Shown piece by piece: positions 42,076-51,505 of a DNA stretch of 64,000 bases. The notes under the pieces are model-generated. The model was not told the origin of the DNA and ran no database searches. It saw only the letters and a program-made list of their open reading frames with translations. Source of the DNA: Pseudomonas orientalis (GTDB taxonomy: Bacteria > Pseudomonadota > Gammaproteobacteria > Pseudomonadales > Pseudomonadaceae); the NCBI RefSeq assembly GCF_002934065.1, contig NZ_CP018049.1, positions 5,392,501-5,456,500 on the forward strand, given 5' to 3'. Numbering within the stretch: the first letter of the stretch is position 1; each line of letters starts with the position of its first letter. The translations under genes were made by a program, and so were the position numbers.

Positions 42076-43854
42076 CTAGAACAGTGCTTCATCCATCAGG
42101 AACAGCGACTCGCTACCGGCCTTCACCGACGCGCTCAACGAATGAATACGCGGCAACAGGCGCGCAAAGTAAAAGCGCGCCGTGCCCAGCTTGCTGGCAT
42201 AGAAATCGTCTTCGGTCTCTTTGCCCAACGCGGCCTTGGCCATGCGTGCCCACATATAGGCATACGCCATGTATCCAAACGCGTGCAGGTATTCCACCGA
42301 TGCCGCGCCGATTTCATTCGGATTGGTCTTGGCACGGTCCAGCACCCAGGCGGTCAATTCGTCCAGGTTGTCCACCGCCGCGCCGAGCGGGCGGGTGAAC
42401 TCGCCCAGTTGCGCGCCGGCACTGGCGATGAACTGGCGGATCTCATCGGCGAACAAGGTGTAGAACGCGCCGCCGCTGCCGACAATCTTGCGCCCCATCA
42501 AATCCAGTGCCTGGATACCGTTGGTGCCTTCGTAGATCTGGGTGATGCGCACGTCACGCACCAATTGCTCCTGGCCCCACTCGCGAATGTAGCCGTGGCC
42601 ACCGAACACTTGCTGGCCGAGCACAGTGGTTTCCAGGCCCAGGTCGCTGAGAAACGCCTTGGCGACCGGCGTCAGCAGCGCCACCAGGTTGTCGGCGCGC
42701 TCACGGGCAGCAGCGTCTTCGCTGAACTTGGCGATGTCCAACTGCGTGGCCACATAGGTGGAGAACGCACGACCGCCCTCGTTCGCCGCCTTCATGGTCA
42801 GCAGCATGCGGCGCACATCCGGATGCACGATGATCGGATCGGCCGGTTTGTCCTTGGCTTGTGCGCCCAGTGGCGAACGGCTTTGCACCCGATCGCGAGC
42901 ATATTCAATCGCGTTCTGATAGGAGCGCTCGCCGGAAGCCAGGCCCTGGATACCCACCCCCAGGCGCTCGTAGTTCATCATGGTGAACATCGCCGCCAAG
43001 CCACGATTGGGCTCACCGACGAGGTAGCCGACGGCTTCGTCGAAGTTCATCACGCACGTCGCGGAGGCCTGGATGCCCATCTTGTGTTCGATCGAGCCGC
43101 AGGTCACCGGGTTGCGGGCACCGAGGCTGCCGTCGGCGTTCACCATGAACTTGGGGACCAGGAACAGCGAGATGCCCTTGGGCCCCGCCGGTGCGCCAGG
43201 AAGCTTGGCCAACACCAGGTGGATGATGTTTTCGGTCAGGTCGTGTTCACCGCCGGTAATGAAAATCTTGGTGCCGCTGACTGTGTAGGAACCATCCGCC
43301 TGCGGCTCGGCCTTGGTGCGAATCATGCCCAGGTCGGTACCGGCATGGGCTTCGGTCAGGCACATGGAACCGGCCCATTCGCCGGAATACATCTTCGGCA
43401 GGTAGGTGGCCTTGAGTTCCTCGCTGGCGTGGGTATTGATCGACACGCAAGCGCCCGAGGTCAACATCGGGGACAGGCCGAACGCCAGGCTGGACGAATT
43501 GATCATCTCCTCGACCTGCGCCGACACCGCCTTGGGCATGCCCATGCCGCCATACGCCGGGTCGCCGCCGACGCCCACCCAGCCACCTTCGGCATAGGTC
43601 GCGTAAGCCTGTGGGAAACCGTCCGGCGTGCTGACGACACTGTCCACCCAACGGCAGCCTTGCTCATCGCCGCCACGGCTTAACGGCGCGATGGACTTGG
43701 CGGTGACCTTGCCGGCCTCTTCGAGGATGGCTTCAACGGTTTCGGCGTCAACCGTGTCTGCCAGGGCAGGCAACTGCGCCCAGGTGGTGGCGACGTCAAA
43801 AACTTCGTTGAGGACGAAGCGCATATCACGCAACGGCGCTTTGTAATCAGCCAT
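42076..43854 (-). CDS. Acyl-CoA dehydrogenase (about 590-residue type), copy 1
   Basis: 592 residues, starting MADYKAPLRDMRFVLNEVFD. The N-terminal extension (AcylCoA_DH_N), FAD-binding core with CLTEAHAGTDLGMIRT near 165, and the catalytic-glutamate region QIYEGTNGIQALDLMGRK near 432 are present, followed by the C-terminal domain of the long FadE5-like dehydrogenases. Catalyses the first step of beta-oxidation on an unknown chain length. It is the first of three paralogues in this 7-kb stretch, all on the minus strand. Confidence 0.94.
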   Translation of the reverse strand: MADYKAPLRDMRFVLNEVFDVATTWAQLPALADTVDAETVEAILEEAGKVTAKSIAPLSRGGDEQGCRWVDSVVSTPDGFPQAYATYAEGGWVGVGGDPAYGGMGMPKAVSAQVEEMINSSSLAFGLSPMLTSGACVSINTHASEELKATYLPKMYSGEWAGSMCLTEAHAGTDLGMIRTKAEPQADGSYTVSGTKIFITGGEHDLTENIIHLVLAKLPGAPAGPKGISLFLVPKFMVNADGSLGARNPVTCGSIEHKMGIQASATCVMNFDEAVGYLVGEPNRGLAAMFTMMNYERLGVGIQGLASGERSYQNAIEYARDRVQSRSPLGAQAKDKPADPIIVHPDVRRMLLTMKAANEGGRAFSTYVATQLDIAKFSEDAAARERADNLVALLTPVAKAFLSDLGLETTVLGQQVFGGHGYIREWGQEQLVRDVRITQIYEGTNGIQALDLMGRKIVGSGGAFYTLFADEIRQFIASAGAQLGEFTRPLGAAVDNLDELTAWVLDRAKTNPNEIGAASVEYLHAFGYMAYAYMWARMAKAALGKETEDDFYASKLGTARFYFARLLPRIHSLSASVKAGSESLFLMDEALF

Positions 43855-43999
43855 GGCAAACCTCGTGAGAACGTGAAAAGTGATTCGATAGGATCGGTTT
43901 TACAGGCTCCGAGTGTACCCGAACAACTTTTAAGACACATAGGGTCCGTTCGTGACCGACAAGTATTTGTAAGTCACGAACCAGGCTGTTGCCGCACAT

Positions 44000-45769
44000 T
44001 TACAATGCGAATGCCTGCGCCGGCAGGCTCATCAGGCATTCGCTGCCCGCCTCCACTGCAGCCCTGTGCATCGTGGTACGCGGTAACAGGCGCTTGAAAT
44101 AAAAGTCACACGTCGCCTGCTTGGCCTGGGCAAACCCTGGGTCGTCGTGCGCCTGCGCCGCAATCGCCATGCGTAGCCACAGGTAGGCGAGGATGATGTA
44201 GCCGCTGTACATCAGGTAGTCCATTGCCGCCGCTCCCACTTCGTCGGGATTGCTCATCGCCGCCGTACCGACCTTCAGCGTCAGCTCGCCCCATTGCTGG
44301 TTCAACTGATTGAGCTGTTCGACATGGGCCTTGAGTTGCGGATGTTCGGCATTGGCGACACAGAACTTATGCACGATTCTGGTAAAGCCGCGCAGCAACT
44401 TGCCCTGGCTGCCCAGCACCTTGCGCCCCAGCAGATCGAGCGCCTGGATGCCGTTGGTGCCTTCGTAGATCGGCGCAATCCGCGCATCACGCGCCAGTTG
44501 CTCCATGCCCCACTCGCGAATATAGCCATGGCCGCCGAACACCTGCATACCGTGGTTGGTCACCTCCAGCCCGGTTTCGGTCATGAAGGCTTTGCAGATC
44601 GGCGTGAGGAAGGCCAACAGGTCCTCGGCCTCCTGGCGCTGGGCGGCGTCGCTGCCCAGGTGCGCGGTATCGAGCAACTGGGCGGTGAAGTAGGTCAGCG
44701 CACGATTGCCTTCGTTGAAGGCTTTCATGGTCAGCAACATGCGACGTACATCGGCATGCACGATGATCGGGTCGGCGGGTTTGTCCGGGGCCTTGGCGCC
44801 GGTCAGCGAGCGCATTTGCAGGCGCTCCCCGGCATATTTGATCGCGCCCTGAAAGCTTGCCTCGCCATTGCACAGCCCCTGCATCCCGGTGCCCAGGCGC
44901 GCGTGGTTCATCATGGTGAACATGCAGTTGAGGCCTTTGTTGGCTTCGCCAATCAGGAAACCCCTGGCGCCGTCGAAGTTCAGCACACAGGTGGCCGAGG
45001 CCTTGATGCCCATCTTGTGTTCGATGGAGCCGCACTGCACGGCGTTGCGTTCGCCGGAATCGGCATGAAACTTGGGCACGATGAACAACGAGATGCCTTT
45101 GGTCCCCGCCGGTGCATCCGGCAGCTTGGCCAGCACCAGATGGATGATATTGGCACTCATGTCGTGCTCACCGGCCGAGATGAATATCTTGCTGCCGGTG
45201 AGCGCATAACTGCCATCGGCCTGAGGAACCGCGCGAGTCTTGATCAAACCCAGGTCGGTGCCGCAGTGGGCTTCGGTCAGGCACATGGTGCCGGTCCACT
45301 CGCCGGCGGTGAGTTTGTGCAGGTACGTGGCTTTCTGTTCGTCGGTGCCGTGGGCGTGGATCGCCGACATTGCACCATGGGTCAGGCCCGGGTACATGCC
45401 CCAGGACGTATTGCTGGAGCCGATCATCTCGCTCAGCACCAGCCCGAGGGACTGCGGCAAACCCTGGCCGCCGTAGGCCGGGTCCGCTGCCACGCCGTGC
45501 CATCCGCCTTCCACGTACTGGGCGAAGGCTTGCTTGAAGCCCTTGGGCGTGGTCACGACGCCATTGTCAAAATGGCAGCCCTCCTCGTCGCCGCTGCGAT
45601 TGAGCGGCGCGAGGACGTTTTCGCAGAACTTCGCGCCTTCTTCGAGAATCGCACTGACCATGTCGGGGCTGGCGTCCGTCGCGCCCAGGGCCGCGTAGTG
45701 ACCATGGAAATCGAACACGTTATCGATCAGAAAGCGCATGTCGCGCAGGGGAGCTTTGTACTCGGGCAT
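44000..45769 (-). CDS. Acyl-CoA dehydrogenase, copy 2
   Basis: 589 residues from the ATG at 45769 (MPEYKAPLRDMRFLIDNVFD); the in-frame stretch upstream is not used because the paralogues start at this motif. Same architecture as copy 1: CLTEAHCGTDLGLIKTRA near 165 and the catalytic-region PIYEGTNGIQALDLLGRKV near 435. About 145 bases separate it from copy 1, so they may be co-transcribed. Shared N-terminal motif M(P/A)(D/E)YKAPLRD marks the three copies as one subfamily. Confidence 0.94.
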   Translation of the reverse strand: MPEYKAPLRDMRFLIDNVFDFHGHYAALGATDASPDMVSAILEEGAKFCENVLAPLNRSGDEEGCHFDNGVVTTPKGFKQAFAQYVEGGWHGVAADPAYGGQGLPQSLGLVLSEMIGSSNTSWGMYPGLTHGAMSAIHAHGTDEQKATYLHKLTAGEWTGTMCLTEAHCGTDLGLIKTRAVPQADGSYALTGSKIFISAGEHDMSANIIHLVLAKLPDAPAGTKGISLFIVPKFHADSGERNAVQCGSIEHKMGIKASATCVLNFDGARGFLIGEANKGLNCMFTMMNHARLGTGMQGLCNGEASFQGAIKYAGERLQMRSLTGAKAPDKPADPIIVHADVRRMLLTMKAFNEGNRALTYFTAQLLDTAHLGSDAAQRQEAEDLLAFLTPICKAFMTETGLEVTNHGMQVFGGHGYIREWGMEQLARDARIAPIYEGTNGIQALDLLGRKVLGSQGKLLRGFTRIVHKFCVANAEHPQLKAHVEQLNQLNQQWGELTLKVGTAAMSNPDEVGAAAMDYLMYSGYIILAYLWLRMAIAAQAHDDPGFAQAKQATCDFYFKRLLPRTTMHRAAVEAGSECLMSLPAQAFAL

Positions 45770-45859
45770 GGCAATGTCTCCGGCGGCAGATGGACTCAAC
45801 CTACTGCCGGCCAACGCCGCGAACAATCACTGTAGCGCTGCTGAATACAGCACCATTAC

Positions 45860-47140
45860 TCAACCGGCAGCGCTTTGCATGCGCACCGCACCGCGACGGT
45901 TCTGCCCGGCCGCGATCACGCAATTGCGCCCGGCGCCCTTGGCGGCGTAGAGCGCCTGATCGGCGCACTTGAGCACTTCTTCAGGACTACGCTGCTCGGC
46001 CTGACGCTCGGCCACGCCGATGCTGACCGTCACCGACACACTGGACGCACCACTGGCGGCCCGACGCTGGCGCCCTTGATGGTCGTCATTGGGGCGGTCC
46101 GGGTTGCGCAACTTGATCGCATAGGTGGCGATGCTTTCGCGGATCGCCTCCAGGTGCGGCAGGCATTCATCCAGGCTCTTGCCAGCAAACACCACGGCGA
46201 ACTCTTCACCGCCGTAACGGTAGGCGCGCCCGCCGCCGCTGACCTTGGACAGTTTGCTCGCCACCAGGCGCAACACCTGGTCGCCCACGTCATGGCCGTG
46301 GGTATCGTTGAAACGCTTGAAGTGGTCCACATCGCTCATCGCCAACACATAGTTGCGCCCCAGCCGCTGCATGCGTTCGTTCAGGGCGCGGCGGCCCGGC
46401 AAGCCGGTCAGCTCATCGCGAAAGGCCATTTGATACGCCTCATGCGCCACACCGGCAGCGATCATCAGCATCACCTGGCTGCACATGATGTTGAGCGTAA
46501 ACGGCAGGATGAAGGTCTGCGGCAGCATCCAGAACATCCCCAGCAACCCCACCAATTGCGCAGCGTGCAGCGGGCGCGGCTGATACCAGTACTGGGCGGC
46601 CAGGGTGATAAAGCCAATCAGAAACATCGGGTATGAAAGCTGGATCAGGCTCATCCACGCGCCATGCAGCGCCGGCCAGCGAATCTCGGCCAACCAGTCC
46701 AGCACGCCCTGTGGGTAACGTTGCTCCAGCGCAAATGCCACGCTGCCGACGGCCAACAGCACCGCGCAACGCGCGACGAAGTCACGGAACAGGTGAGTCT
46801 TTTCCTGCCACAGCGCGTACACGCTGAACAGCAACGGCAGCAGCAGGCAGCACAGGTGAAACACGACAGCGGCGTCTTCGCGCACGCGGCCATTGTCGCG
46901 GTAGAAATCGGTCTGGGTGTCCAGCAGGAAATAGACGACGTACACCGTGATCATCAGGAACAACTCACGCTGGCGCCGATACACCGCGCAGTACGCTCCG
47001 CCGAGCAACAGCACCAGGGTCGGCAGCACGTTGAACAGCGAGGTGAAGAAAACGTTGAGGTCCTTGAGATAGGCAGCCGAGAGCCCGGCCAGCAATAGCA
47101 GCAACGAGGGTAGGAAATGACTGAAGCGTACAGCGGACAC
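45860..47140 (-). CDS. Membrane diguanylate cyclase (GGDEF domain)
   Basis: 426 residues from a GTG at 47140 (SAVRFSHFLPSLLLLL...); the start is uncertain because no ATG or good ribosome-binding site is found, and the frame is open to a TTG at 47212. About six hydrophobic helices fill the first 230 residues; the GGDEF domain follows with FRDELTGLPGRRALNERM and the active-site variant YGGEEFAVVF, a functional form. It should make cyclic di-GMP. There is no clear I-site RxxD just before GGEEF. It sits between two acyl-CoA dehydrogenase paralogues. Confidence 0.88.
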   Translation of the reverse strand: MSAVRFSHFLPSLLLLLAGLSAAYLKDLNVFFTSLFNVLPTLVLLLGGAYCAVYRRQRELFLMITVYVVYFLLDTQTDFYRDNGRVREDAAVVFHLCCLLLPLLFSVYALWQEKTHLFRDFVARCAVLLAVGSVAFALEQRYPQGVLDWLAEIRWPALHGAWMSLIQLSYPMFLIGFITLAAQYWYQPRPLHAAQLVGLLGMFWMLPQTFILPFTLNIMCSQVMLMIAAGVAHEAYQMAFRDELTGLPGRRALNERMQRLGRNYVLAMSDVDHFKRFNDTHGHDVGDQVLRLVASKLSKVSGGGRAYRYGGEEFAVVFAGKSLDECLPHLEAIRESIATYAIKLRNPDRPNDDHQGRQRRAASGASSVSVTVSIGVAERQAEQRSPEEVLKCADQALYAAKGAGRNCVIAAGQNRRGAVRMQSAAG

Positions 47141-47307
47141 GCGTAACAAGGGGTAGAACTCCGACCGCAAAAAATAGTGGCATAGTGCTTCTACACAACC
47201 AGTTAAACACAACCAGTCCGCCCTGTATCACATTGCCATCACTGTAACGGCACGCTTGATCAAACCCTTAGCGCCAGCGCGCATTTTTCGGATCGGCACA
47301 GAACGCA

Positions 47308-47395
47308 TGTGGGAGGGGGCTTGCTCCCGATGGCGGTAATTGAGCGACACTTAAGTGACTGACCCACCGTCATCGGGAGCAAGCCCCCTCCCACA
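47308..47395. repeat. REPIN, GTGGGAGGGGGCTTGC family
   Basis: Arms tgtgggagggggcttgctcc and ggagcaagccccctcccaca around a spacer of about 48 bases, between the GGDEF gene and acyl-CoA dehydrogenase copy 3. Confidence 0.92.
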
Positions 47396-47438
47396 TTCAC
47401 CGCATTTCAATGCTTGGTTAGCGGCCTTTACATGCACA

Positions 47439-47471
47439 AAAAAACCGCTTCCCCGAAAGGAAACGGTTTTT
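47439..47471 (-). terminator. Terminator of acyl-CoA dehydrogenase copy 3
   Basis: aaaaaaccgctt and the matching aaacggttttt enclose a short loop; read on the minus strand the stem ends in a T run, 17 bases after the stop of copy 3. Confidence 0.75.
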
Positions 47472-47487
47472 CCGCACCCGGTAAGGC

Positions 47488-49293
47488 TTAGTAAGCCAGG
47501 CCGAAGTCTTCTTCTTTCATGTCCATCAGGTTTTTGGCGCCCGACAGCATGGTCGCTACATGAGTACGGGTACGCGGCAGGATGCGCTGGAAGTAGAAGC
47601 GCGCGGTCTGCAGCTTGGCGGTGTAGAACGCCTCTTCGCTGGTGCCGGCGGCCAGTTTCTCGGCGGCCAGGCGTGCCATGTCGGCCCAGAAGTAAGCCAG
47701 GCACGCGTAACCGGAGTACATCAGGTAGTCCACCGAGGCGGCACCCACTTCTTCACGGTCTTTCATCGCGGCCATGCCGACCTTCATGGTCAACTCGCCC
47801 CACTCTTTGTTCAGCGCCGCCAGCGGTGCAACGAATTCCTTGACGGCTTCGTTGCCTTCGTTGGCCTGGCAGAACTTGTGCACGATCTTGGTGAAACCCT
47901 TGAGCGCTTCGCCCTGGGTCATCAGCACTTTGCGGCCGAGCAGGTCGAGGGCCTGGATACCGGTGGTGCCTTCGTACAGCATGGAAATGCGGCTGTCGCG
48001 AACGTTCTGCTCCATGCCCCACTCGGCGATGAAACCGTGGCCGCCGTAGATCTGTACGCCGTGGTTGGCGGATTCGAAACCGACTTCGGTCATGAACGCC
48101 TTGGCGATCGGGGTCATGAAGGCCAGCAGGCCGTCGGCCTGTTTCTTGGCTTCGTCATCGGTGCCGTACTTGACGATGTCCACTTGCTTGGCGGTGAAGT
48201 ACACCATCGCACGGTTGCCTTCGGCGAAGGCTTTCATGGTCAGCAGCATGCGGCGCACGTCAGGGTGCACGATGATCGGGTCGGCGGCCTTGTCCGGCGC
48301 TTTCGGACCGGTCAGGGAGCGCATTTGCAGGCGATCGCGTGCGTATTTCAGGCCACCCTGGAAACCGATCTCGGCGTGGGCCAGGCCTTGCAGCGCGGTG
48401 CCCAGGCGAGCGGTGTTCATAAAGGTGAACATGCAGTTCAGGCCTTTGTTCGCCGGGCCGATCAGGTAACCGGTGGCCGCGTCGAAGTTCATCACGCAGG
48501 TGGCGTTGCCGTGGATGCCCATCTTGTGCTCCAGGGAGCCACAGGTCACCGCGTTGCGCTCGCCGATTGAGCCATCGGCGTTGGGCAGGAATTTGGGCAC
48601 GATAAACAGCGAGATACCTTTGGTACCGGCCGGTGCATCCGGCAGGCGCGCCAGTACGATGTGGACGATGTTGTCGGCCATGTCGTGCTCACCGGCCGAG
48701 ATGAAAATCTTGGTACCGGAGACTTTGTAGGAACCGTCAGCCTGAGGTTCGGCCTTGGTGCGCAGCATGCCCAGGTCGGTGCCGCAGTGCGGCTCGGTCA
48801 GGCACATGGTGCCGGTCCACTCGCCCGACACCAGCTTGGTCAGGTAGGCCTCTTGCTGCTCCGGCGTGCCGTGCTCGGAAATAGTGTTCATCGCACCGTG
48901 GGACAGGCCTGGGTACATGCCCCACGACCAGTTGGCTTCGCCGACCATTTCACTCACGGCAAGGCCCAGGGACTCCGGCAGGCCTTGGCCACCGTGCTCC
49001 ACGTCATGGGCCAGGCTTGGCCAGCCGCCTTCGACGAACTGTTTGTAGGCTTCTTTGAAACCGGCAGGGGTTTTAACGCCTGACTCGCTCCAGGTACACC
49101 CTTCGATGTCACCCACGCGGTTCAGCGGCGCCAGCACTTGCTCACAGAACTTGGCGCCTTCTTCGAGAATGGCGTCAACCATGTCCGGGGTAGCGTCCTG
49201 GCAAGCCGGCAGGCTCTGATAGTGCGCTTCATAACCGAGCAGTTCGTCACGAACGAAGCGAATATCACGCAAGGGGGCCTTGTAGTCAGGCAT
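47488..49293 (-). CDS. Acyl-CoA dehydrogenase, copy 3
   Basis: 601 residues from the ATG at 49293 (MPDYKAPLRDIRFVRDELLGYE), with cagaggtt upstream. Same domain order as the other two copies: CLTEPHCGTDLGMLRTKA near 167 and catalytic-region MLYEGTTGIQALDLLGRKV near 437. The C-terminal domain has a short insertion relative to the others (AAEKLAAGTSEEAFYTAKLQ). Separated from copies 1-2 by the diguanylate cyclase gene and a REPIN. Confidence 0.94.
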   Translation of the reverse strand: MPDYKAPLRDIRFVRDELLGYEAHYQSLPACQDATPDMVDAILEEGAKFCEQVLAPLNRVGDIEGCTWSESGVKTPAGFKEAYKQFVEGGWPSLAHDVEHGGQGLPESLGLAVSEMVGEANWSWGMYPGLSHGAMNTISEHGTPEQQEAYLTKLVSGEWTGTMCLTEPHCGTDLGMLRTKAEPQADGSYKVSGTKIFISAGEHDMADNIVHIVLARLPDAPAGTKGISLFIVPKFLPNADGSIGERNAVTCGSLEHKMGIHGNATCVMNFDAATGYLIGPANKGLNCMFTFMNTARLGTALQGLAHAEIGFQGGLKYARDRLQMRSLTGPKAPDKAADPIIVHPDVRRMLLTMKAFAEGNRAMVYFTAKQVDIVKYGTDDEAKKQADGLLAFMTPIAKAFMTEVGFESANHGVQIYGGHGFIAEWGMEQNVRDSRISMLYEGTTGIQALDLLGRKVLMTQGEALKGFTKIVHKFCQANEGNEAVKEFVAPLAALNKEWGELTMKVGMAAMKDREEVGAASVDYLMYSGYACLAYFWADMARLAAEKLAAGTSEEAFYTAKLQTARFYFQRILPRTRTHVATMLSGAKNLMDMKEEDFGLAY

Positions 49294-49513
49294 AGCGATA
49301 AACCTCTGCTGATGTATCTGGGATGAACAACCGCGTGAAAGGATGATGGCGGTCAAACAGGTGTTTGAAACATACGTTTACGACCTGGGGTTGTCAAGCG
49401 TCGGCCCGATGCCGTTTGTCTTGATGCGGATCAATGGCGCGCACGGCCAATCCTGTGGCGTGATGCCACATGACTATGGAGTGTAGGAGTTCATCTGGAG
49501 GGCACGAAACAAA

Positions 49514-49602
49514 TGTGGGAGGGGGCTTGCCCCCGATGGCGGCAGGTCAGCTACGAACATGCTGGCTGACAGACCGCTATCGGGGGCAAGCCCCCTCCCA
49601 CA
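49514..49602. repeat. REPIN, GTGGGAGGGGGCTTGC family
   Basis: Arms tgtgggagggggcttgcccc and ggggcaagccccctcccaca, spacer about 48 bases, between acyl-CoA dehydrogenase copy 3 and the small FlgEFG-like gene. Confidence 0.92.
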
Positions 49603-49627
49603 TTTTAAATGTCATGCCTCAGGGGAA

Positions 49628-49909
49628 TCAGGCGTAGGTATCGATCAACGTACCGAGCATTTCGTCCGAAGCCTTGGCGACTTTCGCGCCCAGCTCCACT
49701 TGAAACTTGCCTTGGGCCATTTCGACCATATTGCTCGCCGAGTTGGACGCCTGAGCACGATCATTGGCTTGCAGACGGTCGCTTTGCGCGGCCGATGGCT
49801 GGGTCGTCGACGCGCTGGCGATCTTCCCAGCGGCCTGGTCGACACGGTTCTGCCCGGCCTGGATGGTGCTCAGGCCCGAATAAAACGCGCTGCTTCCAGA
49901 GATTTCCAT
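49628..49909 (-). CDS. Small protein resembling the C-terminus of flagellar rod proteins
   Basis: 93 residues (MEISGSSAFYSGLSTIQAGQNRVDQAAGKIAS...). The end NSASNMVEMAQGKFQVELGAKVAKASDEMLGTLID resembles the C-terminal helix of FlgE/F/G-type rod and hook proteins, where NLVxEMxxxxxxQxxYxAN..V....DEML is conserved. No other flagellar gene is near. Function unknown; a common lone gene in pseudomonads as far as I recall. Confidence 0.75.
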   Translation of the reverse strand: MEISGSSAFYSGLSTIQAGQNRVDQAAGKIASASTTQPSAAQSDRLQANDRAQASNSASNMVEMAQGKFQVELGAKVAKASDEMLGTLIDTYA

Positions 49910-50015
49910 GGCGTAAGCCTGCCTTTAGAGAATCGTGAAGGCCAATTGAACCAGACATCCTGGCGAAAGGCCCGTTAAAAACACTAATGGCACATTGCCT
50001 TAGCGATAGGCAAAA

Positions 50016-50696
50016 TCAGTCAAGCAGGTCCATTTCCAGGTAAGCGGCCACCTCGGCTGCCCCGGCATGCTTGAGTTTCGGCACCCGTCCAAGGCAGGGC
50101 GCCGGCAAACGCTCGGCCAGGGTGGCGAGGTTCTCTTCCAGACGAGAGGTCTTCGGGTCGATGATATTGGCCACCCAACCGGCCAGCGGCAATCCATCCC
50201 GTGCGATTGCTTCGGCGGTGAGCAACGCATGGCTGATACACCCCAGACGCACACCCACCACCAGGATCACTGGTAACTTGAGCGCAATGGCCAGGTCCGA
50301 CAGGTTGGCTTGATCGGCCAGCGGCACGCGCCACCCCCCTGCACCTTCGATCAACGTGAAGTCCGCGTTGTGCTCGAGAATCTGTCGCATCGGCTGGAGC
50401 AAGGATTGCACCGTCAGCGCAACGCCCGCCTCACGGGCCGCCAGATGCGGCGCAATCGCTGGTTCCAACGCCACCGGGTTGACCTCGGCATAGGTCAACG
50501 GCAACGAACATTCGGCAAGCAGCGCCAGGGCATCGGCGTTACGCAAGCCCTTGGGCGTGACCTGGCAGCCCGACGCCACGGGTTTTCCCGCCGCCGTGGT
50601 TTTACCCGCCTGGCGCGCGGCATGCAGCAGGCCGGCGGCAATGGTGGTCTTGCCCACATCGGTGTCGGTGCCGGTGATGAAATAAGCGGCGTTCAT
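50016..50696 (-). CDS. bioD: Dethiobiotin synthetase
   Basis: 226 residues. ATP-dependent carboxylation and ring closure of 7,8-diaminopelargonate to dethiobiotin. P-loop GTDTDVGKTTIAAGLL at residue 8, FTLIEGAGGWRVPL near 113. It is the last gene of the minus-strand biotin operon; its ATG overlaps the bioC stop by four bases. bioA is not in this window. Confidence 0.96.
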   Translation of the reverse strand: MNAAYFITGTDTDVGKTTIAAGLLHAARQAGKTTAAGKPVASGCQVTPKGLRNADALALLAECSLPLTYAEVNPVALEPAIAPHLAAREAGVALTVQSLLQPMRQILEHNADFTLIEGAGGWRVPLADQANLSDLAIALKLPVILVVGVRLGCISHALLTAEAIARDGLPLAGWVANIIDPKTSRLEENLATLAERLPAPCLGRVPKLKHAGAAEVAAYLEMDLLD

Positions 50697-51505
50697 AGCG
50701 GTTTCTCCAGTACGGCGTACACCACCTGGTAAGTGGCCGGCAGGCCCTGGGCCTGACGGAACTGCTCGTAGGCCTGCACCAGCGCCGCAATCCGCGCGCG
50801 CCCCGTCAACCCTCCCGGGCGCCCCGGGTTGAGGTTGTGTGCGCCCAATGCTTTCAACTCATGGGTCAGGCTGCGCACGTCCGGGTAATGCAGGACATGG
50901 GGCCGCCGTTCCAGGCGGGTCACCCGAAAACCACTGGCGGCGCACAGCTGCTGATAAGCCTCGAAGGTGCGAAAACGGTTGACATGAACCCAGCCATCCG
51001 CCGCGCGCCAGCTCTCGCGCAGCTCATCCAGCGTGCCCACGCACAGGCTGGCAAAGGCCAGCACGCCGCCCGGTTGCAGCACGCGAAAGGCTTCATTGAG
51101 GACTGCGTCGAAGTTCGCACACCACTGCACCGCCAGGCTGGAGAACATCAGCTCGAAGCTGCCAGTCTTCAGGGGCAAGCGTTCCGCATCACCGGCGATG
51201 AAGTGCTGCGCGCCGCCAGCAGGCCGCGCATGGTTGAGCATGCCTTCGGCGATATCCAGCGCGATGCCCTGGCTGGCTGGCAGTCGCTCACCCAGTGCAC
51301 GGCTGAAATAGCCCGTGCCGCAGCCCAGGTCGAGCCAGCGTTGTGGCGCGAGCCCCGCCGGTAATTGCGCGAGCAGGGCATGCCCCACCGCCCGCTGCAG
51401 CTCGGCCACGCTGTCATAACTGGCCGCAGCCCGGGAGAACGAAGCGGCCACCTGGCGCTTGTCGGGCAAGGCGCCCGGCAGGTGGGGGTGGGATAGATCA
51501 GTCAT
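50693..51505 (-). CDS. bioC: Malonyl-ACP O-methyltransferase
   Basis: 270 residues from the ATG at 51505 (MTDLSHPHLPGALPDKRQVAASFSRAAASYDSVAELQ). A SAM-dependent class I methyltransferase with motif I LDLGCGTGYFSRAL near residue 57. It methylates malonyl-ACP so that the biotin precursor can be elongated by fatty acid synthesis. It overlaps bioH by 8 bases and bioD by 4. Confidence 0.95.
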   Translation of the reverse strand: MTDLSHPHLPGALPDKRQVAASFSRAAASYDSVAELQRAVGHALLAQLPAGLAPQRWLDLGCGTGYFSRALGERLPASQGIALDIAEGMLNHARPAGGAQHFIAGDAERLPLKTGSFELMFSSLAVQWCANFDAVLNEAFRVLQPGGVLAFASLCVGTLDELRESWRAADGWVHVNRFRTFEAYQQLCAASGFRVTRLERRPHVLHYPDVRSLTHELKALGAHNLNPGRPGGLTGRARIAALVQAYEQFRQAQGLPATYQVVYAVLEKPL

